DNA of 64,000 nucleotides from Deltaproteobacteria bacterium IMCC39524 (GCA_029667085.1 JARUHJ010000001.1:930001-994000); one strand, 5' to 3'; counted from the first letter of the stretch, positions 1-9,276 are shown. Numbers and translations: made by a program. The notes: generated by a model from the letters alone, not told the origin.

Positions 1-596
1 ACGGTCATTCGACCATCCACCAATTCCATAGAATTCGGATCGATCAATCGGGACAGTGCGCTCAAGCCACTAATACCGCTATCCGACCAGGCGCCAGCCT
101 TACCAACCGCGCCCAGGGTTAGCTTGCCATCAATGTAGTAGGGGTCGGCGAAACAAGTATCAAACCCAAGCAGGGCACCGAGATCAAAATTACGGGCGTC
201 ACGTTGTTCGCGCCACCAATCAACTTCACGGCCATAGGCAGGGTGAAAAGCAGTGTAGAGTGGCAGTTTACGCGTGCGTGCGGCTGTTAACAGAGCATCC
301 ATCTCGGACTGGCTGGTACAGATAGGCTTCTCCACAATCGCAATACGGTCAGATTCGATAACCCGCATGGCGACTTCGAAATGGCTGGGCGTCGGAGTCG
401 AAACGAGGAATGCATCAGCCTTCGATTTGTTGAGCAACTTTTCCAGGTTGTCATGGAAATTAACACTCCCCGGCAATTCCTCGGCTTTATTCGCATCCAG
501 ATCATGCGCATCAACCAGTTTGATTCCCGGCGTATGGGTAATGGCCTGCATCTGGTAGTTGGCAATCTTACCGATTCCAATCAGCGCTATCTGCAT
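1..596 (-). CDS. Gfo/Idh/MocA family oxidoreductase (3' end cut by window edge)
   Basis: Partial NAD(P)-dependent sugar or polyol oxidoreductase; about 198 N-terminal codons are visible and the frame runs open off the left edge. Translation from the ATG at 596 begins MQIALIGIGKIANYQMQAI, a Rossmann nucleotide-binding start with a GxGxxA-type loop. Around residue 95 comes VEKPICTS, the EKP motif whose lysine is catalytic in this family. An AGGAGC ribosome binding site lies about 9 nt upstream of the start. The substrate cannot be told from this fragment. The family assignment is firm. The next gene downstream is outside the window, and the upstream neighbour at 715-1812 is on the same strand. 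Confidence 0.85.
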   Translation of the reverse strand, partial: MQIALIGIGKIANYQMQAITHTPGIKLVDAHDLDANKAEELPGSVNFHDNLEKLLNKSKADAFLVSTPTPSHFEVAMRVIESDRIAIVEKPICTSQSEMDALLTAARTRKLPLYTAFHPAYGREVDWWREQRDARNFDLGALLGFDTCFADPYYIDGKLTLGAVGKAGAWSDSGISGLSALSRLIDPNSMELVDGRMT

Positions 597-714
597 AAGT
601 TCATGCTCCTGTCTGTGTCATTCAATAACAATTCCGAATCAGCTTTATAGCATTTCCGGGGAATAAATTCGAGCCCCTGTTTTGCTCACAGCTCGCTTTA
701 AAGACTCACTTACT

Positions 715-1812
715 TCAGCCAAGCAGAGAATCCAGGGCATCAAATTCAAAACGCTTGTCGGCAAGTTCCATAATCAGGTTAATTTTCTGAGTGTCCATGG
801 CATTAAGTTTGGAAACGTCATCAGTGATGGTATTGAAGACATCTGCCGTTGTGCGGGTCGTCCTCATATAGGGGATGCCACTATTATCAAGAATTTTCTG
901 TGTGATCGCACTGATTTTGGCAACACCGGGGATAACCAGCCCGGCAAGCAGGTGCCGATATTCGGGCAGGTTGTACATATTAGCCAGGGTCACCAATAAT
1001 TCATCACGGCTGCTGGTCACCGTCACCAGAGAAGACTCCTTCAAAAGCTCCGTGACACGTTGTGTAGCAGCAGAACCGATCTGGACATGGTGGGCAATTT
1101 GTCCTGCAGCCTCCTGATTACCATGTAAGGGAACATCGAGGACCTGACTGATACGGCGAAGGGTCGGGTTGGCGAGAATTGGCTGGTAGTTAAAACCACC
1201 GACAACCTTGAACGTTTCCTTCGCAAAAGCGAGCTCCAGGTAGCGCAGCGTTTTTTCACGCTTCTCGGGAATAATTTTATTGACCAGAACCGCGCGAACA
1301 TCAGCCTGCTCTTTCTCAAACAGAGCAAGGTTCATGTACGCTGAATCGACAACGTTGCCAACGCCACCACCAGTCACCATAACGACCGGTGCGTCAGCAA
1401 TCTTGGCAACACGTGCGTTTGAGAAGCCCAGAACCGAGCCGACTCCGGTATGTCCGGCACCCTCTATAATCAGAAAATCATTTTTGCGGTCCAGTTCGTC
1501 TATGGCGTCGAACATTTTCCGCTCCATATCGGCGCCGGAGAGCTCACCCTCAAGTAATTTCTGGGTGTCGCCGGGGTGAAGGACCAGCGGTGACATCAAA
1601 GAGAGGTCATCCTCAAGACCAAAGACTTCAGCCATCAGGGCGGCGTCTTTATCCACAACCATGCCATTTCTGGCGATTGATGGCTTGGGACCAAAGGGTT
1701 TTATGAAACCGACCCTCCTGTATTTTTTACGTGCCATATACATGAGGGAAAGGCTGGTCGTGGTTTTACCACTATTCTGCCCAGTTGCAGCAACAAAGAC
1801 CTTGCGGGCCAT
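715..1812 (-). CDS. P-loop AAA/dethiobiotin-synthetase-like protein with C-terminal DRTGG domain
   Basis: A 365-residue cytosolic protein. The N-terminal half is a MinD/dethiobiotin synthetase type P-loop domain with a Walker A at residues 8-18 (ATGQNSGKTTT) and a Walker B-like segment DFLIIEGAGHTGVGS near 110-125. The C-terminal part resembles the DRTGG domain also found in the N-terminal regulatory part of long phosphotransacetylases (RTTRTTADVFNTI). The pair of domains is a known architecture of unknown reaction, often annotated as a cobyrinate a,c-diamide synthase-like or phosphotransacetylase-domain protein. It lacks the catalytic phosphotransacetylase domain, so it is not Pta. A role in acetyl-phosphate sensing would only be inference. 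It lies 110 nt downstream of the isochorismatase gene on the same strand. Confidence 0.8.
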   Translation of the reverse strand: MARKVFVAATGQNSGKTTTSLSLMYMARKKYRRVGFIKPFGPKPSIARNGMVVDKDAALMAEVFGLEDDLSLMSPLVLHPGDTQKLLEGELSGADMERKMFDAIDELDRKNDFLIIEGAGHTGVGSVLGFSNARVAKIADAPVVMVTGGGVGNVVDSAYMNLALFEKEQADVRAVLVNKIIPEKREKTLRYLELAFAKETFKVVGGFNYQPILANPTLRRISQVLDVPLHGNQEAAGQIAHHVQIGSAATQRVTELLKESSLVTVTSSRDELLVTLANMYNLPEYRHLLAGLVIPGVAKISAITQKILDNSGIPYMRTTRTTADVFNTITDDVSKLNAMDTQKINLIMELADKRFEFDALDSLLG

Positions 1813-1891
1813 ATAAGCTCCTAAAAATGTCGCGAATGGCGCTTGTCGAGAAAAAAACTATGTCGCTCGTGCTGTGCGCAAACCAAAGGCT

Positions 1892-1924
1892 AGTGTCGTG
1901 TCAACGATAAGCTGACGCGGCACT
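1892..1924. repeat. Short inverted repeat, small copy of the 55.5-kb element
   Basis: Arms AGTGTCGTGTCA (1892-1903) and TGACGCGGCACT (1913-1924) can pair over 12 bp with two G-U pairs around a 9-nt loop. The right arm overlaps the stop codon of the isochorismatase gene. AGTGTCGTGTCAAYGAT recurs at 55501-55517 (16 of 17 identical), and the right arm recurs at 55653-55664 (11 of 12). No U-tract follows, so a terminator role is not supported. Confidence 0.55.
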
Positions 1925-2498
1925 AACCTCTTTCCTTAACCAGCTTTGACACTGCACGGAACTGCTCGTGCGTTGATTCCTGGAGCATCTGGAACATAAC
2001 TGTTTCGGCCGTAGTTACAACGGCACCGGCCTGTCCCGCGTTAGCCACTCCTGCGAGGTAATCCGTTTTGTTGCGTGAACAGATTGCATCTCGAATCAGA
2101 TGGACATAGTAACCACCTTCAAGTAGACCCAGCACCGTCTGGTAGACGCAAACATGGGCCTCCATTCCGGTTATCAGCACCTGGCTGCGACCAGTATTCT
2201 TCAAGGCCTCAAGAAAGGTCGCTTCACCACAACAGCCGAAGCTGACTTTTTCAATGACTGTCTCATTGCAGGCGGCAGCCAATTCAGGGACAGTATGCCC
2301 AATTCCTTTAGGATACTGCTCGGTAGTGACAACCGGGAGATTAAGCAAACCGGCAACCTCAACCAGCATGGCAACAGTATTGCGCAAGCGCAGGTAAATA
2401 TCCCCAGGCATCGCCGGTACCAGGCGCTCCTGAACATCAATCACCACCAGGACGGCTTTCTCCGCATCCAACTTGAATTTACCAAGGTCGTTCGACAT
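1923..2498 (-). CDS. Isochorismatase-family cysteine hydrolase
   Basis: A 191-residue cytosolic alpha/beta hydrolase of the isochorismatase/nicotinamidase superfamily. The catalytic triad is visible as Asp21 (VVIDVQE), Lys84 (VIEKVSFG) and Cys117 (EAHVCVYQT). Length and motif spacing fit the YcaC-like single-domain branch more than nicotinamidase or true isochorismatase, so the substrate is unknown. It starts with ATG preceded by a GAGGGAAC-type ribosome binding site. It lies 49 nt downstream of the MaoC-like gene on the same strand and may share its transcript. Confidence 0.85.
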   Translation of the reverse strand: MSNDLGKFKLDAEKAVLVVIDVQERLVPAMPGDIYLRLRNTVAMLVEVAGLLNLPVVTTEQYPKGIGHTVPELAAACNETVIEKVSFGCCGEATFLEALKNTGRSQVLITGMEAHVCVYQTVLGLLEGGYYVHLIRDAICSRNKTDYLAGVANAGQAGAVVTTAETVMFQMLQESTHEQFRAVSKLVKERG

Positions 2499-2547
2499 AA
2501 AAGTTCCCTCGCTTAAAGTTTATTCCACAAAGAATTTGAGGTTGAAT

Positions 2548-3024
2548 CTAAGGATACACGCGCATCACCTGTTCGGCAACGCACGCAGGCTTCTTCTCAC
2601 CCTCAATCTCAATCGTCAGAAGGTAGACAATCTGCACACCATCGCGAACCTCTTCAACGGACTGGACTGTTGTCCGGGCGCGAATTTTAGAGCCACACAA
2701 AACCGGCGCGGGATAGCGAAGTTTGTTCAAGCCATAATTCACCCGCAGGCGCATACCTGGATAATTGTCAGTGAAGAACTCAGGGTGATTGCTCTGGGTC
2801 AGGTAAGGCAACAACGACAGGGTCAGGAAACCATGAGCAATTGTTGTTCCGTACGGGGACTCTTTTTCCGCACGCTGTGGGTCGACATGGATCCATTGCT
2901 CGTCGCCGGTCACCCGTGCAAAATCATCAATCCTCTGTTGGTCAATTTCAAACCATGGGCCGACATGAATCTCCTGGCCCAGAAGAGTCTGGTAACGTTC
3001 AATTAATTCAGTCTGAGCAGACAT
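2548..3024 (-). CDS. MaoC-like dehydratase ((R)-enoyl-CoA hydratase / NodN type)
   Basis: A 158-residue hot-dog fold protein of the MaoC/NodN family, which hydrates enoyl-CoA thioesters to (R)-3-hydroxyacyl-CoA. The hydratase motif is clear: DEQWIHVDPQRA with catalytic Asp and His, followed by GTTIAHGFLTLSLLP. It is one complete domain with no fused dehydrogenase. There are no polyhydroxyalkanoate or fatty-acid genes next to it, so whether it serves beta-oxidation, storage polymer or lipid synthesis cannot be said. It is transcribed divergently from the GspE-like gene; the 296-bp space between them must hold both promoters, but I could not pick convincing ones. Confidence 0.85.
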   Translation of the reverse strand: MSAQTELIERYQTLLGQEIHVGPWFEIDQQRIDDFARVTGDEQWIHVDPQRAEKESPYGTTIAHGFLTLSLLPYLTQSNHPEFFTDNYPGMRLRVNYGLNKLRYPAPVLCGSKIRARTTVQSVEEVRDGVQIVYLLTIEIEGEKKPACVAEQVMRVYP

Positions 3025-3320
3025 GATTAAATCCTTTCAAAACAACTGTCTCGATTATTGATAGATAACCCTATTACCTTTGCCCTGCAAGACAAATCGG
3101 TAAAATATAAGCTTCATAGCGTATACATTTAACTCAGATAAACCTTGAGCAAATTCAAACATTTCGAAATAATACAGAACAGAAACCTCTGCGCAGGAAA
3201 AAAATTCTGTGCTAAAGTGACCAGCAGTTAAAAACAGCTACTGTACTCGAGCAAATGGTTCGTAATTCTGGCAGACAAACAGGCAGGATTAAGACCATTT
3301 CTTAATGCATGAGGTCCAGC

Positions 3321-5174
3321 ATGTCGAACAGCGACAAAAATAAACTTCGAGAAGACAGCCATCCAATGCGTCGGGCGACCGACAAGAGACCACAAAAGTA
3401 CATGCTGACCATTAAGGATGTTGCCAAGCTCCTTCACCAGCGCAGCAGAATCGATGATGAACAGTATGAGATGATTCTCAAGCGGGGCGATGCCCAGGCT
3501 GCAAGGCTGAACAGTCATCTGCCCAAAAACCTGGCCAAGAAAGAGATCTACTTGCCTGAGCTGGCCTCTCCTGCCCAGGTGATCACCTCCTTTAGTCTGG
3601 AGATTCCTGCGACACAGAAGAAATTGACTGAAGATGCCATCACGGAGCTGATCGCCCAGGCGTCTGGCATGGAATATATCAAGATAGACCCCCTCAAGCT
3701 GGAACTTGATGTCGTCACCGACCAGATCCCCAGAGCCTTCGCTTTGAAGAACCTGGTGGTACCGATCGATGAGAAGGAAGGTGTCATCACAATTGCCGTA
3801 GCCGACCCATTCAATGTCCGACCGATTGAAGACTTGCAGCATGCGCTCGGCATCAAGATCAAAAGAATTTTTGCTTCCCGTAGCGACGTCCTGAAAATTC
3901 TCGAGGAGTTTTTCGGTTTTCAGGCCTCTGTCAGAGCAGCGCAAGTCGACATGGGCCTCAGCTCTGAACTCTCCAATCTCGAGCAGCTCTTCAAGATGCG
4001 CGGCCGTGACGAGGTTGAAAGTAGCGATCAACACATCATTTCTGCGGTGGAATTCCTGCTCAAATATGCCTTCGACCAGCGGGCCAGCGATATCCACATA
4101 GAACCGAAACGAGACAAGTCATCAATCCGCTTCAGGGTCGATGGTGTTCTGCACAACATCCACACCGTTCCTGGCAACCTCCATCCGGCGATTGTCTCTC
4201 GCCTGAAGTTGCTGTCACGTCTCGACGTCGCAGAGAAGCGCCGTCCACAAGACGGCCGCATCAAAACCGAACACATGGCCAAAGACATCGAGCTGCGTGT
4301 TTCCACCCTGCCGGTCGCTTTCGGTGAGAAGGTCGTTATTCGAATCTTCGATCCAGAAATTCTCATGCAGAAGCTCGACCGGATCGGTTTTTACGAACGT
4401 GAATACAAACTTTACAGTGAGTTCATCAGAAAGCCGAATGGCATTGTCCTGGTCACCGGGCCTACAGGTAGCGGTAAGACGACGACTCTTTACTCCTCGC
4501 TGAAAACTATCGCCTCACCGGAGATCAATATCATCACCATCGAAGATCCTATCGAGATGGTGATGGAAGACTTCAACCAGGTCGGCGTGCAAGCTGCAAT
4601 CAATGTCACCTTCGGCACCGTCTTGCGGAACATCCTGCGACAAGACCCCGACGTCCTGATGATCGGCGAGATCCGCGATGCAGATACGGCCAGCAACGCG
4701 GTACAGGCAGCCCTGACCGGTCACCTGGTGCTCTCCACCTTGCATACCAATGATGCGCCGTCATCCATCACGCGTCTGCTTGATATCGGGATTCCGGCAT
4801 TCCTGATCACCTCAACAATTAACGGCATTATCGCCCAGCGTCTGCTCCGATCCATCTGCCAGGAATGCAAATATGAAACAACCCTGACTGATGAAGAGAT
4901 CACCTATCTTGACCTTGAGAAGAAAGACTATAAAGTTTGGGAAGGTAAAGGCTGTGATGAGTGTCGCGGCACAGGCTACAAGGGTCGAACCGGGATCTTT
5001 GAGGTCCTCGAATTCACTGAACGGCTAAAAGCGAAGATCACTGAGCACACAGACATGGCCGAAGTTTACGCAATTGCCAAGGCCGATGGAATGGTTTCTT
5101 TGCGTGAGTTAGCCATGCAGAAAATGTTTGAGGGACACACCACCTTCAAAGAGATTGTTTCCGTGACGGGTTAG
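3321..5174 (+). CDS. GspE/PulE/PilB-type secretion or pilus assembly ATPase
   Basis: A hexameric cytoplasmic ATPase of the type II secretion/type IV pilus family, about 617 residues. An N-terminal T2SSE_N-like region (about 100-210, including PRAFALKNLVVPI) precedes the motor domain. Walker A is VTGPTGSGKTTT near residue 380; the Asp box and Walker B follow in QDPDVLMIGEIRD, and the His box is LSTLHTNDAPSSITRLLDIG. A zinc four-cysteine module is present (ICQEC and CDECRGTGYKG). I chose ATG 3321 because a GAGGT ribosome binding site sits 5 nt upstream; ATG 3309 is in frame but overlaps that site. No inner-membrane platform, pseudopilin or secretin of the same system is adjacent, so its partner machine lies elsewhere. 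It is clearly distinct from the TadA ATPase at 37.2 kb. Confidence 0.9.
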   Translation: MSNSDKNKLREDSHPMRRATDKRPQKYMLTIKDVAKLLHQRSRIDDEQYEMILKRGDAQAARLNSHLPKNLAKKEIYLPELASPAQVITSFSLEIPATQKKLTEDAITELIAQASGMEYIKIDPLKLELDVVTDQIPRAFALKNLVVPIDEKEGVITIAVADPFNVRPIEDLQHALGIKIKRIFASRSDVLKILEEFFGFQASVRAAQVDMGLSSELSNLEQLFKMRGRDEVESSDQHIISAVEFLLKYAFDQRASDIHIEPKRDKSSIRFRVDGVLHNIHTVPGNLHPAIVSRLKLLSRLDVAEKRRPQDGRIKTEHMAKDIELRVSTLPVAFGEKVVIRIFDPEILMQKLDRIGFYEREYKLYSEFIRKPNGIVLVTGPTGSGKTTTLYSSLKTIASPEINIITIEDPIEMVMEDFNQVGVQAAINVTFGTVLRNILRQDPDVLMIGEIRDADTASNAVQAALTGHLVLSTLHTNDAPSSITRLLDIGIPAFLITSTINGIIAQRLLRSICQECKYETTLTDEEITYLDLEKKDYKVWEGKGCDECRGTGYKGRTGIFEVLEFTERLKAKITEHTDMAEVYAIAKADGMVSLRELAMQKMFEGHTTFKEIVSVTG

Positions 5175-5220
5175 CAACTTCAGGATTGCTTTCGCGGGGA
5201 AACTCTTAAGGAGACAGGCA

Positions 5221-6003
5221 ATGAATCAAGGCTGTTCCTGGCAAGACGTTTCTATCGCAGTTTTTATCCTGCTTCTGTTCCAGAGCGTTATTATACCGCC
5301 GGCTTATGCCCAGATGGACTGGCTCAAGTCGGGTCAGGAACTTCTGGATACGGTCAACCAGACCCCTCAGGGACAAACCACACCCCAACTCTCCAATCTA
5401 TCCGACAGCGACATCGCCAATGGTCTCAAAGACGCGCTTCGGGTTGGTACGGAAAGGGTCGTTGGACAACTCGGCAAAGCTGACGGCTTCAACGCGGATC
5501 CCGCAATCCACATCCCATTGCCTGATAGTATGTTACGGGTCAAACAAGCACTGGATGCGATAGGTCTGACAGCCATGATGGACGACCTGGAGCTCAAGTT
5601 GAACCGCGCGGCAGAAGCAGCGACCCCACCTGCAAAGAAAATCTTTTGGGATTCCATAGAATCGATGACGATGGATGATGTCACGGGCATTTACAATGGC
5701 CCTGATGATGCCGCCACTCGATATTTCCAAGACAAGATGTCTGCCCCTCTCGCAGAAGCGATGCAGCCCATCGTCGAACAAGCCATCAATCAGGTTGGTG
5801 CAGTTCAGGCTTACGATGCGGTCATGGGAGAGTACTCGAGCCTGCCCTTTATGCCAAACGTCAAAGCAGATCTGAACAGCTATGTTGTTACAGAAGGGAT
5901 GAACGGAATTTTTCATTACATCGCAGCAGAAGAAACGGCAATTCGCCAGAACCCCGTTGCAAGGACCACGGATATTCTGAAAAAAGTGTTTGGCACTAAA
6001 TAG
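5221..6003 (+). CDS. Exported DUF4197 domain protein
   Basis: A 260-residue protein with a Sec signal peptide ending near AYAQ (residue 30), followed by a mostly helical DUF4197 domain. Recognisable family segments are SDSDIANGLKDALRVGTERVV, the PLPDSMLRV stretch, and a C-terminal portion with IFHYIAAEETAIRQNP. The family is periplasmic and of unknown function. The ATG has an AAGGAG ribosome binding site. The gap to the ATPase gene is 46 nt, so co-transcription is likely, but I see no functional link. A strong hairpin terminator follows. Confidence 0.85.
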   Translation: MNQGCSWQDVSIAVFILLLFQSVIIPPAYAQMDWLKSGQELLDTVNQTPQGQTTPQLSNLSDSDIANGLKDALRVGTERVVGQLGKADGFNADPAIHIPLPDSMLRVKQALDAIGLTAMMDDLELKLNRAAEAATPPAKKIFWDSIESMTMDDVTGIYNGPDDAATRYFQDKMSAPLAEAMQPIVEQAINQVGAVQAYDAVMGEYSSLPFMPNVKADLNSYVVTEGMNGIFHYIAAEETAIRQNPVARTTDILKKVFGTK

Positions 6004-6080
6004 TGCCTAGAGACTCGGGGGCTATCCCCCAGTTAGCTGAACAAACACATGCCATAACTAAGGGTTATAAACTATCTGCA

Positions 6081-6120
6081 ACAAAGGCGAGACCATAACT
6101 TCATGGTTTCGCCTTTGTTT
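6081..6120. terminator. Bidirectional intrinsic terminator
   Basis: A 16-bp stem (ACAAAGGCGAGACCAT pairing with 6103-6118, one G-U pair) with a 6-nt loop lies between the DUF4197 gene on the plus strand and the chemoreceptor gene on the minus strand. It can end both convergent transcripts. The T-run is short on either side. Confidence 0.8.
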
Positions 6121-6155
6121 ATCCAAAGAGTTGATCGTTAAAAATTTGTCGGCGA

Positions 6156-8162
6156 CTAAGCCGTCTTCTCTTTCAGGCGCCTTAGATCTTCGATAACCTG
6201 GAGGCTGCCATTGCGACGCTCGTCCATTTCGTCAAAAATACGTTGCGCCATGTCACTGACACGTTCGACCGAACTCTCGATCTGTCGCGTATTTTCGGCC
6301 TGACGGGAGGTCGCTTTCACCATATCATCGGACATGGTCTGGACTTCCTCGACAGCAGAGACGATACTTCTGGCTCCATTGGCCTCTTCTCGTGAGGCCC
6401 TGGAAACCTGGGAAGACATTTCACCCAGCTCTTCAACCGAGTTACTCACTCCGATAACAGACTGAGAGATTTCCTGCGTCGATTTTCTGATATCGTGAGC
6501 CATTTCCATGGCCTGCTGAGAGCTGCCCAAGATCTGGGACAGGACATCTGACATCTCTTCACCCTGCTCCATGCCAACTTTGACCAGTCGGTGCGTGCTG
6601 CGAATATGGTCAACCGTATCTTTTGTATATTTCTGAATCTCTTCGATAATTTGATTAATTTGATCTGTTGATGAAGCGGCTTCTTGAGCGAGGCTTCTGA
6701 CTTCATCAGCAACAACAGCGAAAGAACGTCCATGTTCACCGGCCTGGGCTGCGATGATGGCCGCGTTTAAAGCTAACAGGCTGGTTTTTTGTGTCAGATC
6801 TGTAACGACAGAGGTGATTGTGCCGACCTGCTCTCCCTTGAGAGAGAGATCATTGATTGTTCCCTCAGCCTGCTCAACCGCAGACACAATTCCGCGCATA
6901 CCATCAAGAACCTGTTTTACGGTTTCAACACCGTGTTCAGCACGTTCCTTGACTGTTTCCGACATGGCATGAGAACGAGCGCTGCTCTCTTCGACAGCGC
7001 TTACGGTGTATTGGATCTCGGTCATTGATGCAATCGAGCTTTCCATAAATTCGTTAAGGGACTTGAGACTGTTAGAAACCTGATCGATTGAAACGGAGAT
7101 CTGGCCGACAGCTGAACGCGTCGAGTTAACCGACTCCTGGATAACCCCGGCACCGCCGGAGATATCTGCTGTGGCAGTCGTTGTAGAAGAAGTCGCTAAT
7201 CGTAAAGATGTTATTAATTCCGCATGTTCATCGCGATATTTAAGAAATTCATCAAAGGTGTGTTGCAACTGCTGAGTCAGTAATTCAACGGCATCAAGTA
7301 AGTTGATACGCATCATCGACGAGGAGACCTGGTCGGCGAACAACTTGACCGTATCGACATCGGTGTCAGAGAGCTTGGCCTTTTTGAACTTGTTATCAAC
7401 GGCAATCAGGCCAACGGCCTGCCCACGAACGATGATTGGACAGAGGATGAAGTTCCGTGAGCGCAATTGCGGCACAGCATCACACGGGGGCTGCAGGTGA
7501 TACTCCTCGGGCATCTTTGCAATATCATCAATCAACATCACCTTCCGATCATTAATTGACTTGTAAAGGCAGCCTGCCCGTTCATCAAGAGGAAGTCGGG
7601 TCTTGACATCGGCTTCGTCGAGGCCTCCCCCCCTGCTGGCCGCAAAGTAAAGTTGCTGAGATGCTTCATCGACCATCAGAATGTTAGCGCGATCAAAGCC
7701 GATGACTTTGTGCAAGCCCTCAGCCGAAAGGCGCATTATTTCCTGACGATCGACACTTTTTTGCAGGTCAGTATTGATGATATGGAAGTTCTTGATGCTA
7801 CGGTCGAGATCGGTAAAACGTTGCTCGAAGGAAGCTTTCTGCTCGGCAACTTCTCGATTTAAAACATCCAGTTTCAAAGCCCTGTCATGAATCTGTTGGG
7901 AGGCCCTGCCAATAAAGAACCCGAATAAACCGAGAACAACCATGGTGCCACCACACATATAGGTATACATGTACCGACTCTGTTCAGTCCCTATTATGTC
8001 CTGCATAACCTGGCCAGAGAGAGACTGGCTATCATCCCAGAACAAGATCAATCGCAGGATAATCCAGCCGATCGGAGCCATGACACCAAGCAGCATGCCG
8101 CAAGCGGCATAGGCGACATCACGTTTTCCGCTGCGGCCATTCAATATTTCCGTTAAATCCAC
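6156..8162 (-). CDS. Methyl-accepting chemotaxis protein with GAF domain
   Basis: A 668-residue chemoreceptor. Two transmembrane helices near the N terminus (about 16-41 and 69-88) enclose only a short periplasmic loop. A coiled coil and a cytoplasmic GAF domain (about 150-300) follow, so the input is probably cytoplasmic or redox/small-molecule. The signalling hairpin has the conserved tip GEHGRSFAVVADEVRSLAQE near 475, which binds CheA/CheW. The start is GTG, chosen for its AGGAGG site 6 nt upstream. It begins only 16 nt after the phosphofructokinase stop, so the two are probably co-transcribed. The ligand is unknown. Confidence 0.9.
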   Translation of the reverse strand: MDLTEILNGRSGKRDVAYAACGMLLGVMAPIGWIILRLILFWDDSQSLSGQVMQDIIGTEQSRYMYTYMCGGTMVVLGLFGFFIGRASQQIHDRALKLDVLNREVAEQKASFEQRFTDLDRSIKNFHIINTDLQKSVDRQEIMRLSAEGLHKVIGFDRANILMVDEASQQLYFAASRGGGLDEADVKTRLPLDERAGCLYKSINDRKVMLIDDIAKMPEEYHLQPPCDAVPQLRSRNFILCPIIVRGQAVGLIAVDNKFKKAKLSDTDVDTVKLFADQVSSSMMRINLLDAVELLTQQLQHTFDEFLKYRDEHAELITSLRLATSSTTTATADISGGAGVIQESVNSTRSAVGQISVSIDQVSNSLKSLNEFMESSIASMTEIQYTVSAVEESSARSHAMSETVKERAEHGVETVKQVLDGMRGIVSAVEQAEGTINDLSLKGEQVGTITSVVTDLTQKTSLLALNAAIIAAQAGEHGRSFAVVADEVRSLAQEAASSTDQINQIIEEIQKYTKDTVDHIRSTHRLVKVGMEQGEEMSDVLSQILGSSQQAMEMAHDIRKSTQEISQSVIGVSNSVEELGEMSSQVSRASREEANGARSIVSAVEEVQTMSDDMVKATSRQAENTRQIESSVERVSDMAQRIFDEMDERRNGSLQVIEDLRRLKEKTA

Positions 8163-8178
8163 TCCACCCTCCTGCTAC

Positions 8179-9276
8179 CTAAGCACCTGCGCGCCCAAGC
8201 ATAATACCCAGAGCTTCGGCAGTGCGAACCAGATCACCATCTGGCTCTACGCGGTTAAGTGAATCGACCGCATCAATAATATCGACATCAGAAACTTGAC
8301 GGCCCTGCAAAGAGACCATACGTCCATAGCGTTTCTGTTCGATCAACTCAACAGCTTTGACACCAAAACGCGAACCAAGAATCCGGTCAAACGGTGAAGG
8401 CGTCCCTCCACGTTGAACGTGACCCAAGACAACAACCCGGGTTTCAACCTGCAAACGACGGGAGATTTCATCAGCAACAAACGCGCCGATGCCACCGAGG
8501 CGTTCAACACCCAGGTTTTCAGAACCAGTCAATTGAACAACTTTTTGCCCGGCAATCGGAAAAGCCCCTTCGGCCGCGACCACGATTGAAAACTTGCTGC
8601 CACGGGCCTTACGTGCCTCGATAGCATCACAAACGGCAGTCATGTCGAAAGGAATCTCGGGAATCAGGATAACATCTGCAGAACCTGCCAGACCGGCCTC
8701 CAGGCCTATCCAACCGGCATCACGGCCCATGACCTCAACCACCATGACCCGCTGGTGACTCTCGGCAGTACTGTGGAGTCGATCCAGGGCTTCAGTGACG
8801 ATATTCACAGCGGTGTTATAACCAAAGGTAACATCCGTGCCGCGCAGATCATTATCGATCGTTTTTGGCACACCGACCATCGGCACCCCCTTCTCCTGCA
8901 AGGCTCTGGCAATTTTCAGGGTCCCGTCACCGCCAACGGCAATCAGGGCCTCGACGCCAAGGTCATGTATGTTTTTGACAACTTCGTCGGAAACATCCAC
9001 GAGGCGGGTTTTACCGTTTTCCACAACAGGATAAGCTAGAGGATTGCCGCGATTGCTTGTCCCCAGGATCGTGCCGCCGCGTGGCAGGATGCCACGCACA
9101 GAGGCGAGTGTCAGCTCTCGCCAACGAGGTGTGCCAACGAGTCCATCAAAACCGTCTTCAATACCAATAACACTCCAGTCGCGAGTCAGGGTGGCACTAC
9201 GAACAACACCGCGAATGACGGCATTCAAACCGGGGCAGTCGCCGCCTCCGGTGAGGATCGCTATGGTTCGACTCAT
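8179..9276 (-). CDS. pfkA: 6-phosphofructokinase
   Basis: A 365-residue glycolytic phosphofructokinase that phosphorylates fructose 6-phosphate. Visible motifs are the nucleotide-binding TGGGDCPGLNAVIRG, GGDGTL and the catalytic PKTIDNDL. The residue after GGD is Gly, as in ATP-using enzymes (Asp in pyrophosphate-using ones). The residue before TIDND is Lys, as in the pyrophosphate group. This Gly/Lys combination is found in ATP-dependent enzymes of the mixed clade, so ATP is the likely donor, but it is not a classical E. coli-type PfkA. It is the third gene of an exbB-exbD-pfk-chemoreceptor run with gaps of 0, 43 and 16 nt. Confidence 0.9.
   Translation of the reverse strand: MSRTIAILTGGGDCPGLNAVIRGVVRSATLTRDWSVIGIEDGFDGLVGTPRWRELTLASVRGILPRGGTILGTSNRGNPLAYPVVENGKTRLVDVSDEVVKNIHDLGVEALIAVGGDGTLKIARALQEKGVPMVGVPKTIDNDLRGTDVTFGYNTAVNIVTEALDRLHSTAESHQRVMVVEVMGRDAGWIGLEAGLAGSADVILIPEIPFDMTAVCDAIEARKARGSKFSIVVAAEGAFPIAGQKVVQLTGSENLGVERLGGIGAFVADEISRRLQVETRVVVLGHVQRGGTPSPFDRILGSRFGVKAVELIEQKRYGRMVSLQGRQVSDVDIIDAVDSLNRVEPDGDLVRTAEALGIMLGRAGA

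Noticed and set aside
1892-1924. Rho-independent terminator of the isochorismatase gene
   Set aside because: The hairpin lacks a T-run and overlaps the stop codon; it fits better as a copy of the repeat at 55.5 kb.
3228-4097. Minus-strand frame of 289 codons
   Set aside because: It is antisense to the GspE-type ATPase gene, which has clear motifs; the antisense translation shows no domain.
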